From: Pedobacter sp. JY14-1
Lineage (GTDB): Bacteria; Bacteroidota; Bacteroidia; Sphingobacteriales; Sphingobacteriaceae
Direction: 5' to 3'
DNA length: 64,000 bases
NCBI RefSeq assembly: GCF_029269825.1
Contig: NZ_JARJHU010000001.1
Span: 533,776 to 597,775, forward strand
The translations under genes were made by a program, and so were the position numbers. Below the pieces are notes generated by a model, which was not told where the DNA came from, did not search any database, and saw nothing but the letters and a program-made list of their open reading frames with translations. Shown here in pieces: positions 7,306 to 15,190 of this stretch. Every line of letters starts with the position of its first letter. Position 1 is the stretch's first letter.

Positions 7306-10173
7306 CTATCGTCCTGCCTTATTGATGATCTCATAAATACTATGGTACTTATGGTGCCCACCCATTTTTTCCAGCTGCTCATTCAGATTGAGCAGTGCTT
7401 TTTTAGATTCCGCCGACTTTACCGCAGCGACACGCTGAGTAGCATACTGAAGTATTACCGGAAATTTAGCCTTTGCAGCCATAGATAATGCCTTTTCCAT
7501 ATTGGTCGGCACAGTAGGTTCAAACGCATACCATAACATGAGCGGCAGGTTATGATCATCTTTGTCTTCTCCGTGCTGTAGCAGGGCCTCCAGCACCGCC
7601 CAGCGTTTAGCAGGTTCTGTACGCTGCATAGCAGAAGCCAGGTAAAGCCTCACCAGGGCCGACTGATCGGAAGCTGCCATTTGCGCGAATTTTGCAAGTG
7701 CTGCATCAGAAAGGTTCTGGTCCTCTGCCAGCAACTGGATGGCCCAGCTTCGCAGGTATTCACTTTCATTATCCAGTAGTCCCAGGAGATCCTTCTCCGT
7801 TAAGCCCTGGGTAACATGTAATGCCCAGAGCGCACGCAGTTTGCGGGTAACATCAGGATTATTTGTCAGTATTTCCTTCAACAGTTTGTGTACCTTCTTA
7901 TTCGGACCGCGTTCCTGAAGTATCTGACGTGCCTCTCTCACATACCAATCGTTTTTATTCAGCTGGTAGTTGACCAGTTCTTTATCAGAAGCTTTAGACA
8001 GGTCTACCTGTGTCCATTTGTCGCTTTCATGGCTGATCTTGAAGATACGGCCCATGGTTTTTTGATGTACATCCGGGTTAGGACTGTGACACTGGTTCTT
8101 GTCGTACCAGTCGATGGCGTAAACAGAACCGCTCTGATCATAACGGAAGTTCAGCCATTGAGACCAGGTATCATTGGTAAGCAGGAAATCCTGCCCGTGG
8201 CTCACAACATATCCAGAGCCAGTGCGCTTTGGAATATCCATATTTACCCTGGCACCGTGGATGTTATTCATGAAAATATTGTTCCGGTATTCTGCCGGCC
8301 AGTTCTCACTGCCCAGGTAAAACATCGCCCCCGCATGGGCATGTCCACCGCCAACTGATCCCGAACGGAAGTTACCGGCATGAGGCCCGCGGTCACCGAT
8401 CCAGTGCACGTGGTCACCACATTGCTTGATGTCATCGTACGTATAAGGGTTGAAGTGGTTGCCCGCCTGGCGCAGGTATCTGGCACCCTGGATCACATGG
8501 AACATGTGCGGAATCACGCAGACCGTTACGAAAGGATGTCCGTAATCGTTGAAATCAATACCCCAGGGGTTACTGGTACCTTCGGCAAACAGTTCGAATT
8601 TCTTTTTTGTCGGATGGTAACGCCACACACCTGCATTCATACGGGTACGCTGGGCATCAGGTGTTCCCGTCGCACCAACGTTGGATTGGGTAAAGACACC
8701 ATGTGTACCATACAGCCACCCATCAGGGCCCCACCTGAGATTGTTGATCGTCTCGTGTGTATCTTCATAGCCCCAGCCGTCCAGCACGACCTGTGGCGGG
8801 CCGGCGGGTTTCTCCGTTTTCTTGTCGACAGGAATGAACAAGAGGTTAGGTGCTGCACCTACCCAGACACCGCCCATACCCACTTCGATACCGCTTACCA
8901 AGTTCAGGCCCTCAATAAACACGGTCCGCTTGTCCAGCGTCCCGTCGCCGTTGGTATCTTCAAAGATCAGGATGCGGTCTTTACCCTGTCCTTCTGCTGC
9001 ACGGATCGGATAAGTATGTGCTTCTGCTACCCAAAGGCGGCCGCGATGATCGATGGTGAAACTGATCGGACGTACGATATCAGGTTCCGCAGCAGCCAGC
9101 TTAACAGTGAAGCCCGGACGTGCCGACATCGCTTTCGCTGCTTCTGTACCGGACAAACCGGAATTGACAACCGGGTCGAGCGGCGGGAGGATAATGATAT
9201 CACTTGGGTTCAACTCATTCGGAAAGTTAGGCTTGGTTGCATAAAAGGCAAAATCATCAAAATTAATATGTGCCATGCGGTCATCACCGATATAAGGAAT
9301 CTGGGAGATACCAGTTTCATTGTCTATAATACGGATAAAGATTTCCTTGTTCATCACCGGCTTCATGTCCACCACCACAGGCTGCAGATTTGGCCGCCCC
9401 GATCCCGTGATCTGAAAGAATACTTTCTGGTTATCGGCCTGCACCAGTTCTATCCTGGTGTCCTGAAGTGCCCCACCGGAAACCTTAAATGCGGCAAAAG
9501 GCTGCGTAACGGTAAAAGGTACCGAGGTAAGTGTTCCTGTCCGCTTGTAGTTTTTTGTTCCGCCGCTGCTCACAAAGAATTTACCGGTGAGGCCCGGGTG
9601 CTGATCCTTTTCATAAACGGCAGAAGCATCAGGTCCAACCAATGGGTTGCTGAATGCATCACCTGTAACGGTCCAGTCCCGGAGCGTACCCGATTCGAAA
9701 TCCAGGTTCAGGGTTTTCCCACCTTTTTTAGGCAGGATACCCGCGCTGATCACTTCCTTCTTAATCGGGCCTTCGACAACCTCAATTTTACCTACCATGC
9801 CCGCCTGCCTGTGGCCCGGAATAGAGCAGTAATAGACGTCGCTGGCTACAGCCTTAAAGGTGATGCTGGAAGTGTCTCCCTTTTGGACCAGCACCTTACT
9901 TTTCACCTTTCCTTTTTCAAGTACGATATCATGGGTCATAAGTTCTGCGTTAACGATATTCACCCGAACAAGTTCGCCTTTGCTGGCCTTTAGTGTCGGG
10001 TTGCGTTTTCCATCTGAGCCGATATAACCCAGCATGGTGGTTTCCAGGGTATAGACCCGGTCATATTTGGCAGTGTCACGGAGCGTTTTTTTCACAGTTC
10101 CATCCGCGGCATAGAGCTTTGGGACGAAAACACAGGTGATCAGCAGTATGATCAGTAAACGGTAGGAATTCAT
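7306..10173 (-). CDS. Cupredoxin fused to PVC-type dehydrogenase beta-propeller with HEAT repeats
   Basis: 955 residues from the ATG at 10173 (MNSYRLLIILLITCVF, signal peptide ending YAAD); an upstream ATG at 10227 would put 18 polar residues before it. Residues 40-135 are a plastocyanin-like cupredoxin with all type-1 copper ligands: His81, Cys116, His121 and Met126 (in YYCSIPGHRQAGM). Residues 150-325 look like a jelly-roll beta-sandwich. Residues 365-740 are the PVC-type membrane-bound dehydrogenase propeller (ARPGFTVKLAAAEPD, DHRGRLWVAEAHTYP, FEDTNGDGTLDK). The tail has HEAT-like repeats. I find no CxxCH haem site, which many relatives have, so copper may take the electron. It probably oxidises a sugar-type substrate in the periplasm (inference). 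DUF1080 lies just upstream in the same direction; AACCAAAT sits at 10190-10197. Confidence 0.82.
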   Translation of the reverse strand: MNSYRLLIILLITCVFVPKLYAADGTVKKTLRDTAKYDRVYTLETTMLGYIGSDGKRNPTLKASKGELVRVNIVNAELMTHDIVLEKGKVKSKVLVQKGDTSSITFKAVASDVYYCSIPGHRQAGMVGKIEVVEGPIKKEVISAGILPKKGGKTLNLDFESGTLRDWTVTGDAFSNPLVGPDASAVYEKDQHPGLTGKFFVSSGGTKNYKRTGTLTSVPFTVTQPFAAFKVSGGALQDTRIELVQADNQKVFFQITGSGRPNLQPVVVDMKPVMNKEIFIRIIDNETGISQIPYIGDDRMAHINFDDFAFYATKPNFPNELNPSDIIILPPLDPVVNSGLSGTEAAKAMSARPGFTVKLAAAEPDIVRPISFTIDHRGRLWVAEAHTYPIRAAEGQGKDRILIFEDTNGDGTLDKRTVFIEGLNLVSGIEVGMGGVWVGAAPNLLFIPVDKKTEKPAGPPQVVLDGWGYEDTHETINNLRWGPDGWLYGTHGVFTQSNVGATGTPDAQRTRMNAGVWRYHPTKKKFELFAEGTSNPWGIDFNDYGHPFVTVCVIPHMFHVIQGARYLRQAGNHFNPYTYDDIKQCGDHVHWIGDRGPHAGNFRSGSVGGGHAHAGAMFYLGSENWPAEYRNNIFMNNIHGARVNMDIPKRTGSGYVVSHGQDFLLTNDTWSQWLNFRYDQSGSVYAIDWYDKNQCHSPNPDVHQKTMGRIFKISHESDKWTQVDLSKASDKELVNYQLNKNDWYVREARQILQERGPNKKVHKLLKEILTNNPDVTRKLRALWALHVTQGLTEKDLLGLLDNESEYLRSWAIQLLAEDQNLSDAALAKFAQMAASDQSALVRLYLASAMQRTEPAKRWAVLEALLQHGEDKDDHNLPLMLWYAFEPTVPTNMEKALSMAAKAKFPVILQYATQRVAAVKSAESKKALLNLNEQLEKMGGHHKYHSIYEIINKAGR

Positions 10174-10234
10174 CTTTTGTGTGTATGTAATTTGGTTTGT
10201 TTCGATTGTTTCAATATCATCCTTCATTTGTTTT

Positions 10235-10873
10235 TTATCTTAGTGGTGTCAATACAATGTCTTTATAAAAGATTTCTGTTTTACCACCTCCGTGCAACTG
10301 AAATGCAATATAACCTTCCTGAGGTATAGCCGGGTCTTCCTCTATATAGTCTATCGTCCTGGTACCATTCAGGAAAATCTGTATACGTTTTCCCTGCGTT
10401 CGTACTTCATAGCCATTCCATTGATTTTTTTTCAGTATCTTCTTTATCAATGTGGTATCCGCTGTCGCGAGCAGTTTATTACGTCGGGACTCGTCATAAA
10501 GTGAGGCCCAGAAGCCGTCTCCGATATCAGCCTGATAACCGATCATCTCAAAATCAGGATCAGAGATCCGCTGACTGTGGAACTGCACACCGCCATTAAT
10601 GAAGCCCTCTGTTCCGGTGAGTTTAAATTTGAGTTTCAGGCTATAATTGGAATAAGTTGCCGTGGTTTTAATGAATTGATTATGAGGTACCATTTTTGTA
10701 AGCGCACCACCAACTATTGCGCCTTCCCTGATGCTCCAGGTATTGATCGTATCTCCTTCCCAACCCTTAAATGTTTTACCATCAAACAGCTTTATACGTC
10801 CCTTTTTATCCTGTGCATTCGATTGCAAAACCAATCCAAGACAGATAAAAGTTAAAATCCGGAAGGCGCTCAT
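10235..10873 (-). CDS. DUF1080 family protein (3-keto-disaccharide hydrolase/lyase fold)
   Basis: 212 residues with signal peptide (MSAFRILTFICLGLVLQSNAQ). The DUF1080 jelly roll is recognised by IKLFDGKTFKGWEGD, NGGVQFHSQRI, FEMIGYQADIGDG, NQWNGYEVRTQGKRIQIFLN and the closing GYIAFQLHGGGKTEIFYKDI. Members of this family have been shown to cleave glycosides whose sugar has first been oxidised at C3. Being in one unit with a dehydrogenase (61 bases downstream), this protein may act on the oxidised product in the periplasm (inference). AACCAAAT lies 5 bases upstream of the start. Confidence 0.88.
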   Translation of the reverse strand: MSAFRILTFICLGLVLQSNAQDKKGRIKLFDGKTFKGWEGDTINTWSIREGAIVGGALTKMVPHNQFIKTTATYSNYSLKLKFKLTGTEGFINGGVQFHSQRISDPDFEMIGYQADIGDGFWASLYDESRRNKLLATADTTLIKKILKKNQWNGYEVRTQGKRIQIFLNGTRTIDYIEEDPAIPQEGYIAFQLHGGGKTEIFYKDIVLTPLR

Positions 10874-10959
10874 AAGTGATTTGGTTAGGTTTTTTTTAAT
10901 GGACGCTCAAAATGCCGTTTCAGATCTCTGGCATTTGAATACGAAAAATAAGGATTAAA

Positions 10960-10996
10960 AAGGAAAAGCCGCAAATTATTTTATAAAAATGCGGCT
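10960..10996 (-). terminator. Probable terminator of the FucP-like transporter gene
   Basis: Read on the minus strand, AGCCGCA, an AT-rich loop, then TGCGGCT followed by CTTTTCCTTTTT. It sits between the transporter stop at 11083 and the DUF1080 start, separating the two units. Confidence 0.55.
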
Positions 10997-11082
10997 ATCC
11001 GGAAAATCACATGGTTGTCTGAAATTTATTGTTGCGAACAAAAGCAACAACATCAGATAGCATCAATAAATGAAACAATTCC

Positions 11083-12327
11083 TTAACGGTGTTCTGCACC
11101 TGTTTTATAATAACGGGAGGCGAACAGAAAAATGATCACATAACAGATAATTGGAAGATAATACGCATTCGCTACTCCGTGATGATCGGCTACAAATCCC
11201 ATCAAAAAAGGGAAAAATGCGCCGCCAACCACTCCCATTGAAATAAAAGATGCGCCCTGCTGCGTACGTGCACCCAGATTTTTCAAGCCGAGACTGAAGA
11301 TTGTCGGGAACATAATGCTAAAGAAGAAATTGATCATCAGCAACGCGATGAAAGAGACCATACCAAGGCCCTGAGCCACGATAATACACATCAGGATATT
11401 GCCCAATGCAAAAACCGCCAGCAGTTTGTTCGGAGCAATAAAGCGCATCAGAAAAGTACCGACAATACGTCCCAGCAGCATCATGCCCATAAACAAACCA
11501 CCCATCAGGTAGGAAGCCTTTTCGCTGCTCATGGAAATTACTTCGTGGCTATAATTAATGAAGAATGCCCAGGTACCGGCCTGCGCGGCAACATTAAAGA
11601 ACTGTGAGAGGACCGCCCACCTATAATGGGTATGGCTGAAAAGCGGTTTTGCCGGTGCAGTATCAATATTGACAGCCTCAGCATCAGCTGCCGTAACTGC
11701 ATGCGGGTCCACCGTCGGGGGCACCTTGATAAACGAAAATGACACCGCTACCACGGCAATGAGGATTCCGATTGCCAGGTAAAGCATCTTCACAGAGGTC
11801 AGGTCTGTACTGCCCTCGGTATGCTGTCCGAGGAGAAAATATCCGCCCAAACCTGGTCCGATCATCGTCCCTACGGCGTTGAAAGTCTGCGAAAAATTAA
11901 TCCGCTGGTCACTGGTGCGCTGGTCGCCCAAGGAAGCGACAAAAGGATGCGCAACGGTTTCAAGCGTGGCCAGTCCGCAGCCAAGGATGAAGAGCGCGAC
12001 GATGAACAGCAGAAAAGTGCCCAGGTTTGCGGCTGGGACAAAAAGAAAGGCTCCTGATGCAAAAAGTGCCAGTCCTAAAAGTACGCCGCTTTTATAGCCG
12101 AAACGCTTCATAAATAAGCCTGCCGGTATGCCCATAATGCCATAGGCACCAAAAATGGCAAACTGTACAAAACCGGATTGCAGCTTGGACAGGTGGAGCA
12201 CGGACTGAAAATGCTTATTGAGTACATCGGCCATTGAAATGGCGATACCCCAGAACATGAACAAAGAGGTAACGAAAATAAATGTAGTGATGAATCTACC
12301 CTCGGTAAATAAAGGTTTCTGGTCCAT
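11083..12327 (-). CDS. FucP/GluP-type sugar:proton symporter (MFS)
   Basis: 414 residues from the ATG at 12327 (MDQKPLFTEGRF); an ATG at 12381 adds 18 non-hydrophobic residues. About 12 membrane segments are visible. The family is the fucose/glucose/galactose permease branch: FMFWGIAISMADVLNKHFQ in TM1, SGFVQFAIFGAYGIMGIPAG, a large internal loop rich in Ala/Asp, and NFFFSIMFPTIFSLGLKNLG. It would import a monosaccharide across the inner membrane. AACCTAACCAAAT is shared with the leader of the DUF1080 gene, which suggests common control with the oxidation genes. Substrate (fucose, glucose or a derivative) cannot be decided. Confidence 0.88.
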   Translation of the reverse strand: MDQKPLFTEGRFITTFIFVTSLFMFWGIAISMADVLNKHFQSVLHLSKLQSGFVQFAIFGAYGIMGIPAGLFMKRFGYKSGVLLGLALFASGAFLFVPAANLGTFLLFIVALFILGCGLATLETVAHPFVASLGDQRTSDQRINFSQTFNAVGTMIGPGLGGYFLLGQHTEGSTDLTSVKMLYLAIGILIAVVAVSFSFIKVPPTVDPHAVTAADAEAVNIDTAPAKPLFSHTHYRWAVLSQFFNVAAQAGTWAFFINYSHEVISMSSEKASYLMGGLFMGMMLLGRIVGTFLMRFIAPNKLLAVFALGNILMCIIVAQGLGMVSFIALLMINFFFSIMFPTIFSLGLKNLGARTQQGASFISMGVVGGAFFPFLMGFVADHHGVANAYYLPIICYVIIFLFASRYYKTGAEHR

Positions 12328-12429
12328 TAGGTTTGGTTTTATTTGGTTAGGTTTTACTATTGACCTGTTAATTAACGACAAAAGATACAGCTTTTGCCGT
12401 TAATTACAGTAATCAGAAAGAGTTTCCTC

Positions 12430-13443
12430 TCAATCACTTCTGCGCAGGCTTTTACTACCTGCAATATTGTAGCGGATGCCGAAAGCCTGCTGGTTGTCAA
12501 TCACACCGTCAAGGAAATGAAAAGACAAGGTAAACTGCCCTTCAATATTCCTGTAAATCCTTGGCCTCCAGGTAAGATCAGTACGGTTATACGTTTTGGC
12601 AGTGTAAAACTGGTCACCATAGATCAACTGGTGCCCCTGCCCGGTATAGAAAGAGTTGATAATTCCCACACGGCGATATTCCAGCAGGAACTCAAATAAT
12701 GCACCCTTAGGCGTTTGCCAGCCTCCAAGACTGCGGGTGCGCTCAAAGGACATCATCCCGCCTGCATTGATGGTCAGCGAGTCCAGGAAAGTACGATGCG
12801 AAAGGTCTACGCCAGCTTTGACAATTGCAGCACCGTTGTCCTGCACGTGGTCGTCAGGGATAGGTACGGCGGGCCCTGCATTGTGCAGCATCATCGCATA
12901 GTGCGACACGAAAAACACCCCGGTCTTATAGCTTCCCGAAAGACCGAAAATAAAGTTCTCCCGGTCTGTAGCCGTTTGCCTGCTCGTCCAGTCGATCCAG
13001 AAGGTCTGTTTCCAGTGCTCATTCTGATACCGAAGTAACATCCCCTCCACATTCGGCCGGTAATAGTTAAACGTATCCTTAAGCAGCGCACGCGGATAAT
13101 CATCAATCAGCTGGTGTCTTGGAAACATTCCCATGAAGAAATCCCAGTTTGGCTTGGTAAACTGGTAATAAGCTACCGGGTCAACTTTCTGTACAAATTT
13201 CGGGGACCCGAATTCGTGCAACGCATTCAGTCCTATCCTGAGCCGGTGTGTACTGTCGAGCAGCAGGCCGATCTCGGGAGAAAACCTGAGCCCGAAAATG
13301 GTCTGGGAGAATCTGCCCGACTGGGCGTATTCGCGGTTATCGGCAAATGAATGAAGATTAAGGTTTCCTTCCAGCTGCTGTGCCTTAAGGCCGCCCAGGG
13401 AAAGTAAACACACATAAATGGTGAAACAGAGTTTCGTGCGCAT
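12430..13443 (-). CDS. Outer-membrane beta-barrel-like protein of unknown function
   Basis: 337 residues with signal peptide ending LKAQ. Alternating hydrophobic/polar strands with aromatic girdles run throughout (GLRFSPEIGLLLD, WKQTFWIDWTSRQT, LFEFLLEYRRVGIINSFY, QFTLSFHFLDG), the look of a porin-like or DUF-type barrel, although it does not end in the usual terminal Phe. It starts 4 bases after the MFS gene at 13448, so the two form an operon; an outer-membrane path coupled to an inner-membrane exporter is a possible reading. No family was recognised with certainty. Confidence 0.6.
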   Translation of the reverse strand: MRTKLCFTIYVCLLSLGGLKAQQLEGNLNLHSFADNREYAQSGRFSQTIFGLRFSPEIGLLLDSTHRLRIGLNALHEFGSPKFVQKVDPVAYYQFTKPNWDFFMGMFPRHQLIDDYPRALLKDTFNYYRPNVEGMLLRYQNEHWKQTFWIDWTSRQTATDRENFIFGLSGSYKTGVFFVSHYAMMLHNAGPAVPIPDDHVQDNGAAIVKAGVDLSHRTFLDSLTINAGGMMSFERTRSLGGWQTPKGALFEFLLEYRRVGIINSFYTGQGHQLIYGDQFYTAKTYNRTDLTWRPRIYRNIEGQFTLSFHFLDGVIDNQQAFGIRYNIAGSKSLRRSD

Positions 13444-13447
13444 AGAT

Positions 13448-14698
13448 TTAGGAGTTTATATTCTGTTGTTTTTGCATTACCAGCCTGCTTACCCTGTAGA
13501 CCAGAAAGATACTGAACATCATAATAACAGAGACGACAATGCCCAGAATATCATAATGTTCCAATGGGCTGGTCTTGGAGGACTGGGTGACGATCAGTCC
13601 GGCGCAAAGTGCCGCAATGCCTCCTGCCATTTGCTGCAGGGAAGAATTCACACTCATAAAAGCACCGCGGTCTTTCATCTCAGGGATGCTCATGGTAAGC
13701 GCGGTAGCCGGAATGAAACGGCTCATGATACCCATGAACATTACCATATTAATGACAACCACCTGCCACAGCGGCGTCGTGCCGAGATTGGTATAGATCA
13801 GTACCATAACCGTAGCCAGGATACAACCGGCGCTGAACAGCAGGAATTTGTCCATACGGTCACTGAGTTTACCGATCAGTGGCATAGCGACGATAGATGC
13901 GATACCGGTAAACATAAAGACCATCGGCAATTGTTCTGCGGATATGCCAATGTTATTGATCAGGTAGGCGCTGCTGAAGGGCATCAGCATGTAACCGCCC
14001 ACACTCAGAAATGCGGTAGCCAGGAAACCAGTCTGGTAACCGGGATTAATAACGGCATGCCAGAGGTGCAGAAAAGGGTTCTTATCAGACTGAAGGGCAA
14101 GGTGCTGCCGGATAGGCCTGATCCGGAACACAATGACTAGTGCGATCAGTGAAGCCAGTACGACAATCATCAGGAAGGTGGAATGCCAGCCCCAGTGATT
14201 GGCCAGGTAAAGGCCGATAGGGATACCCAGTATCTGGCTCCCGGCAAGAGCCATCTGGACAAAGCCCATCACCCTGCCACGCTGATTGACCTCAAAGAGA
14301 TCTGTCATGATCGTCAGCGTAATCGCACCGATCACTCCTCCGAAAAGCCCGGTTACAATGCGGGCGCCAAGCAACATCCAGTAGCTGCCGGCCAGGGCAC
14401 AACAAAGTGTTCCCAGGATAAATCCCGAATAAAAAAACAGAAGCAATTTCTTACGGTCAAATTTATCGGCAAAGCCCGCCGCCAGAATACCCGAAGCACC
14501 GGCACTGAACGCGTATGAAGAAACCACCACACCAAAGCCTTTCGGACTTATAGACAGGGATTTCATCAGGAAATCTCCCAGGGGGGCAAGAATCATAAAA
14601 TCCAGTACGATGGTAAACTGGAGAAAGGCGAGGATAACGATGACCAGTTTCTGGTAGCCTGTGAAAGGCTGGGTAGTCTGGGTTTCAGGTGTCTGCAT
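13448..14698 (-). CDS. MFS transporter, drug/arabinose-efflux type
   Basis: 416 residues and about 12 transmembrane segments. MFS marks are visible: FADKFDRKKLLLF (loop 2-3 signature), GARIVTGLFGGVIGAI (TM4), and QRGRVMGFVQMALAGSQILGIPIG (TM5). Antiporter-type proteins of this group export drugs or sugars; the substrate is unknown. Possible -7 box: TAAATTTG on the minus strand at 14718-14725, about 20 bases from the ATG. Followed at 4 bases by the beta-barrel gene. Confidence 0.85.
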   Translation of the reverse strand: MQTPETQTTQPFTGYQKLVIVILAFLQFTIVLDFMILAPLGDFLMKSLSISPKGFGVVVSSYAFSAGASGILAAGFADKFDRKKLLLFFYSGFILGTLCCALAGSYWMLLGARIVTGLFGGVIGAITLTIMTDLFEVNQRGRVMGFVQMALAGSQILGIPIGLYLANHWGWHSTFLMIVVLASLIALVIVFRIRPIRQHLALQSDKNPFLHLWHAVINPGYQTGFLATAFLSVGGYMLMPFSSAYLINNIGISAEQLPMVFMFTGIASIVAMPLIGKLSDRMDKFLLFSAGCILATVMVLIYTNLGTTPLWQVVVINMVMFMGIMSRFIPATALTMSIPEMKDRGAFMSVNSSLQQMAGGIAALCAGLIVTQSSKTSPLEHYDILGIVVSVIMMFSIFLVYRVSRLVMQKQQNINS

Positions 14699-14793
14699 GA
14701 TGGATGGTTGAGGGCAGCAAATTTAATTATCCTTTTCATGAACTATAGCGTATATGTGTTGTTTTTATAAGTACACTATAAATTTTAACGTCT

Positions 14794-14928
14794 ATGAGCA
14801 CTGAACGAAAAACAAAAGTGGCAAAGGAAGAAACCAAGGATATCAAAAAACCGAAAGGCGCCGAACCTGAAAACGCAACTTCGGCCAAGGATGCGAAAAA
14901 AGTGAGCACCAGTAAAAAGAAATCCTGA
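14794..14928 (+). CDS. Small Lys-rich basic protein, 44 aa
   Basis: ATG at 14794, TGA at 14926-14928; the product starts MSTERKTKVAKEETKDIKK and ends STSKKKS. Nearly one third Lys, with Glu/Ala/Thr, no membrane segment, predicted disordered; similar in character to small histone-like or stress-related basic proteins in Bacteroidota. It is convergent with the DUF6496 gene, and both end inside the same palindrome with the same codons. Function unknown. Confidence 0.6.
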   Translation: MSTERKTKVAKEETKDIKKPKGAEPENATSAKDAKKVSTSKKKS

Positions 14929-14951
14929 ACAACCGTTCAGGATTTCTTTTT
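14914..14951. terminator. Shared bidirectional terminator that encodes both gene ends
   Basis: A perfect 17-bp inverted repeat (14914-14930 with 14935-14951) around the loop AACC. The left arm encodes KKKS-stop of the plus-strand small protein; the right arm, read on the minus strand, encodes KKKS-stop of the DUF6496 protein. Confidence 0.9.
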
Positions 14952-15113
14952 AGGGACCTTCGCTCCTTCCTTGCGCGCTTCCGAAAGTCCAATGGCCACA
15001 GCCTGCTTTTTAGAGGTTACTTTCTTTCCGCTTCCAGACTTCAGCTTACCCTCTTTCATTTCATGCATGGTCTCTTCGACCTTCTCGCCTGCCTTCTTTG
15101 AATACTTTGCCAT
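14937..15113 (-). CDS. DUF6496 family small basic protein
   Basis: 58 residues from the ATG at 15113, chosen because MAKYSKKAGEKVEETMHEM is the conserved family N-terminus; the ATG at 15152 is not conserved in character. Continues with KEGKLKSGSGKKVTSKKQA and AIGLSEARKEGAKVPKKKS. Common in Bacteroidota and other soil bacteria; function not established, possibly nucleic-acid associated given the charge. Confidence 0.85.
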   Translation of the reverse strand: MAKYSKKAGEKVEETMHEMKEGKLKSGSGKKVTSKKQAVAIGLSEARKEGAKVPKKKS

Positions 15114-15190
15114 AGGTTTCTGATTTAGTTCCAGAGACAGAACATTTGCCAAAGGGGAAAGTTCTCGTCTTCTGAAAAGAATACTGCCAC

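Noticed and set aside
8380..9993. 537-codon plus-strand open frame
   Set aside because: It is antisense to the cupredoxin-dehydrogenase gene, whose domains and motifs are clear; the plus-strand product has no recognisable domain.
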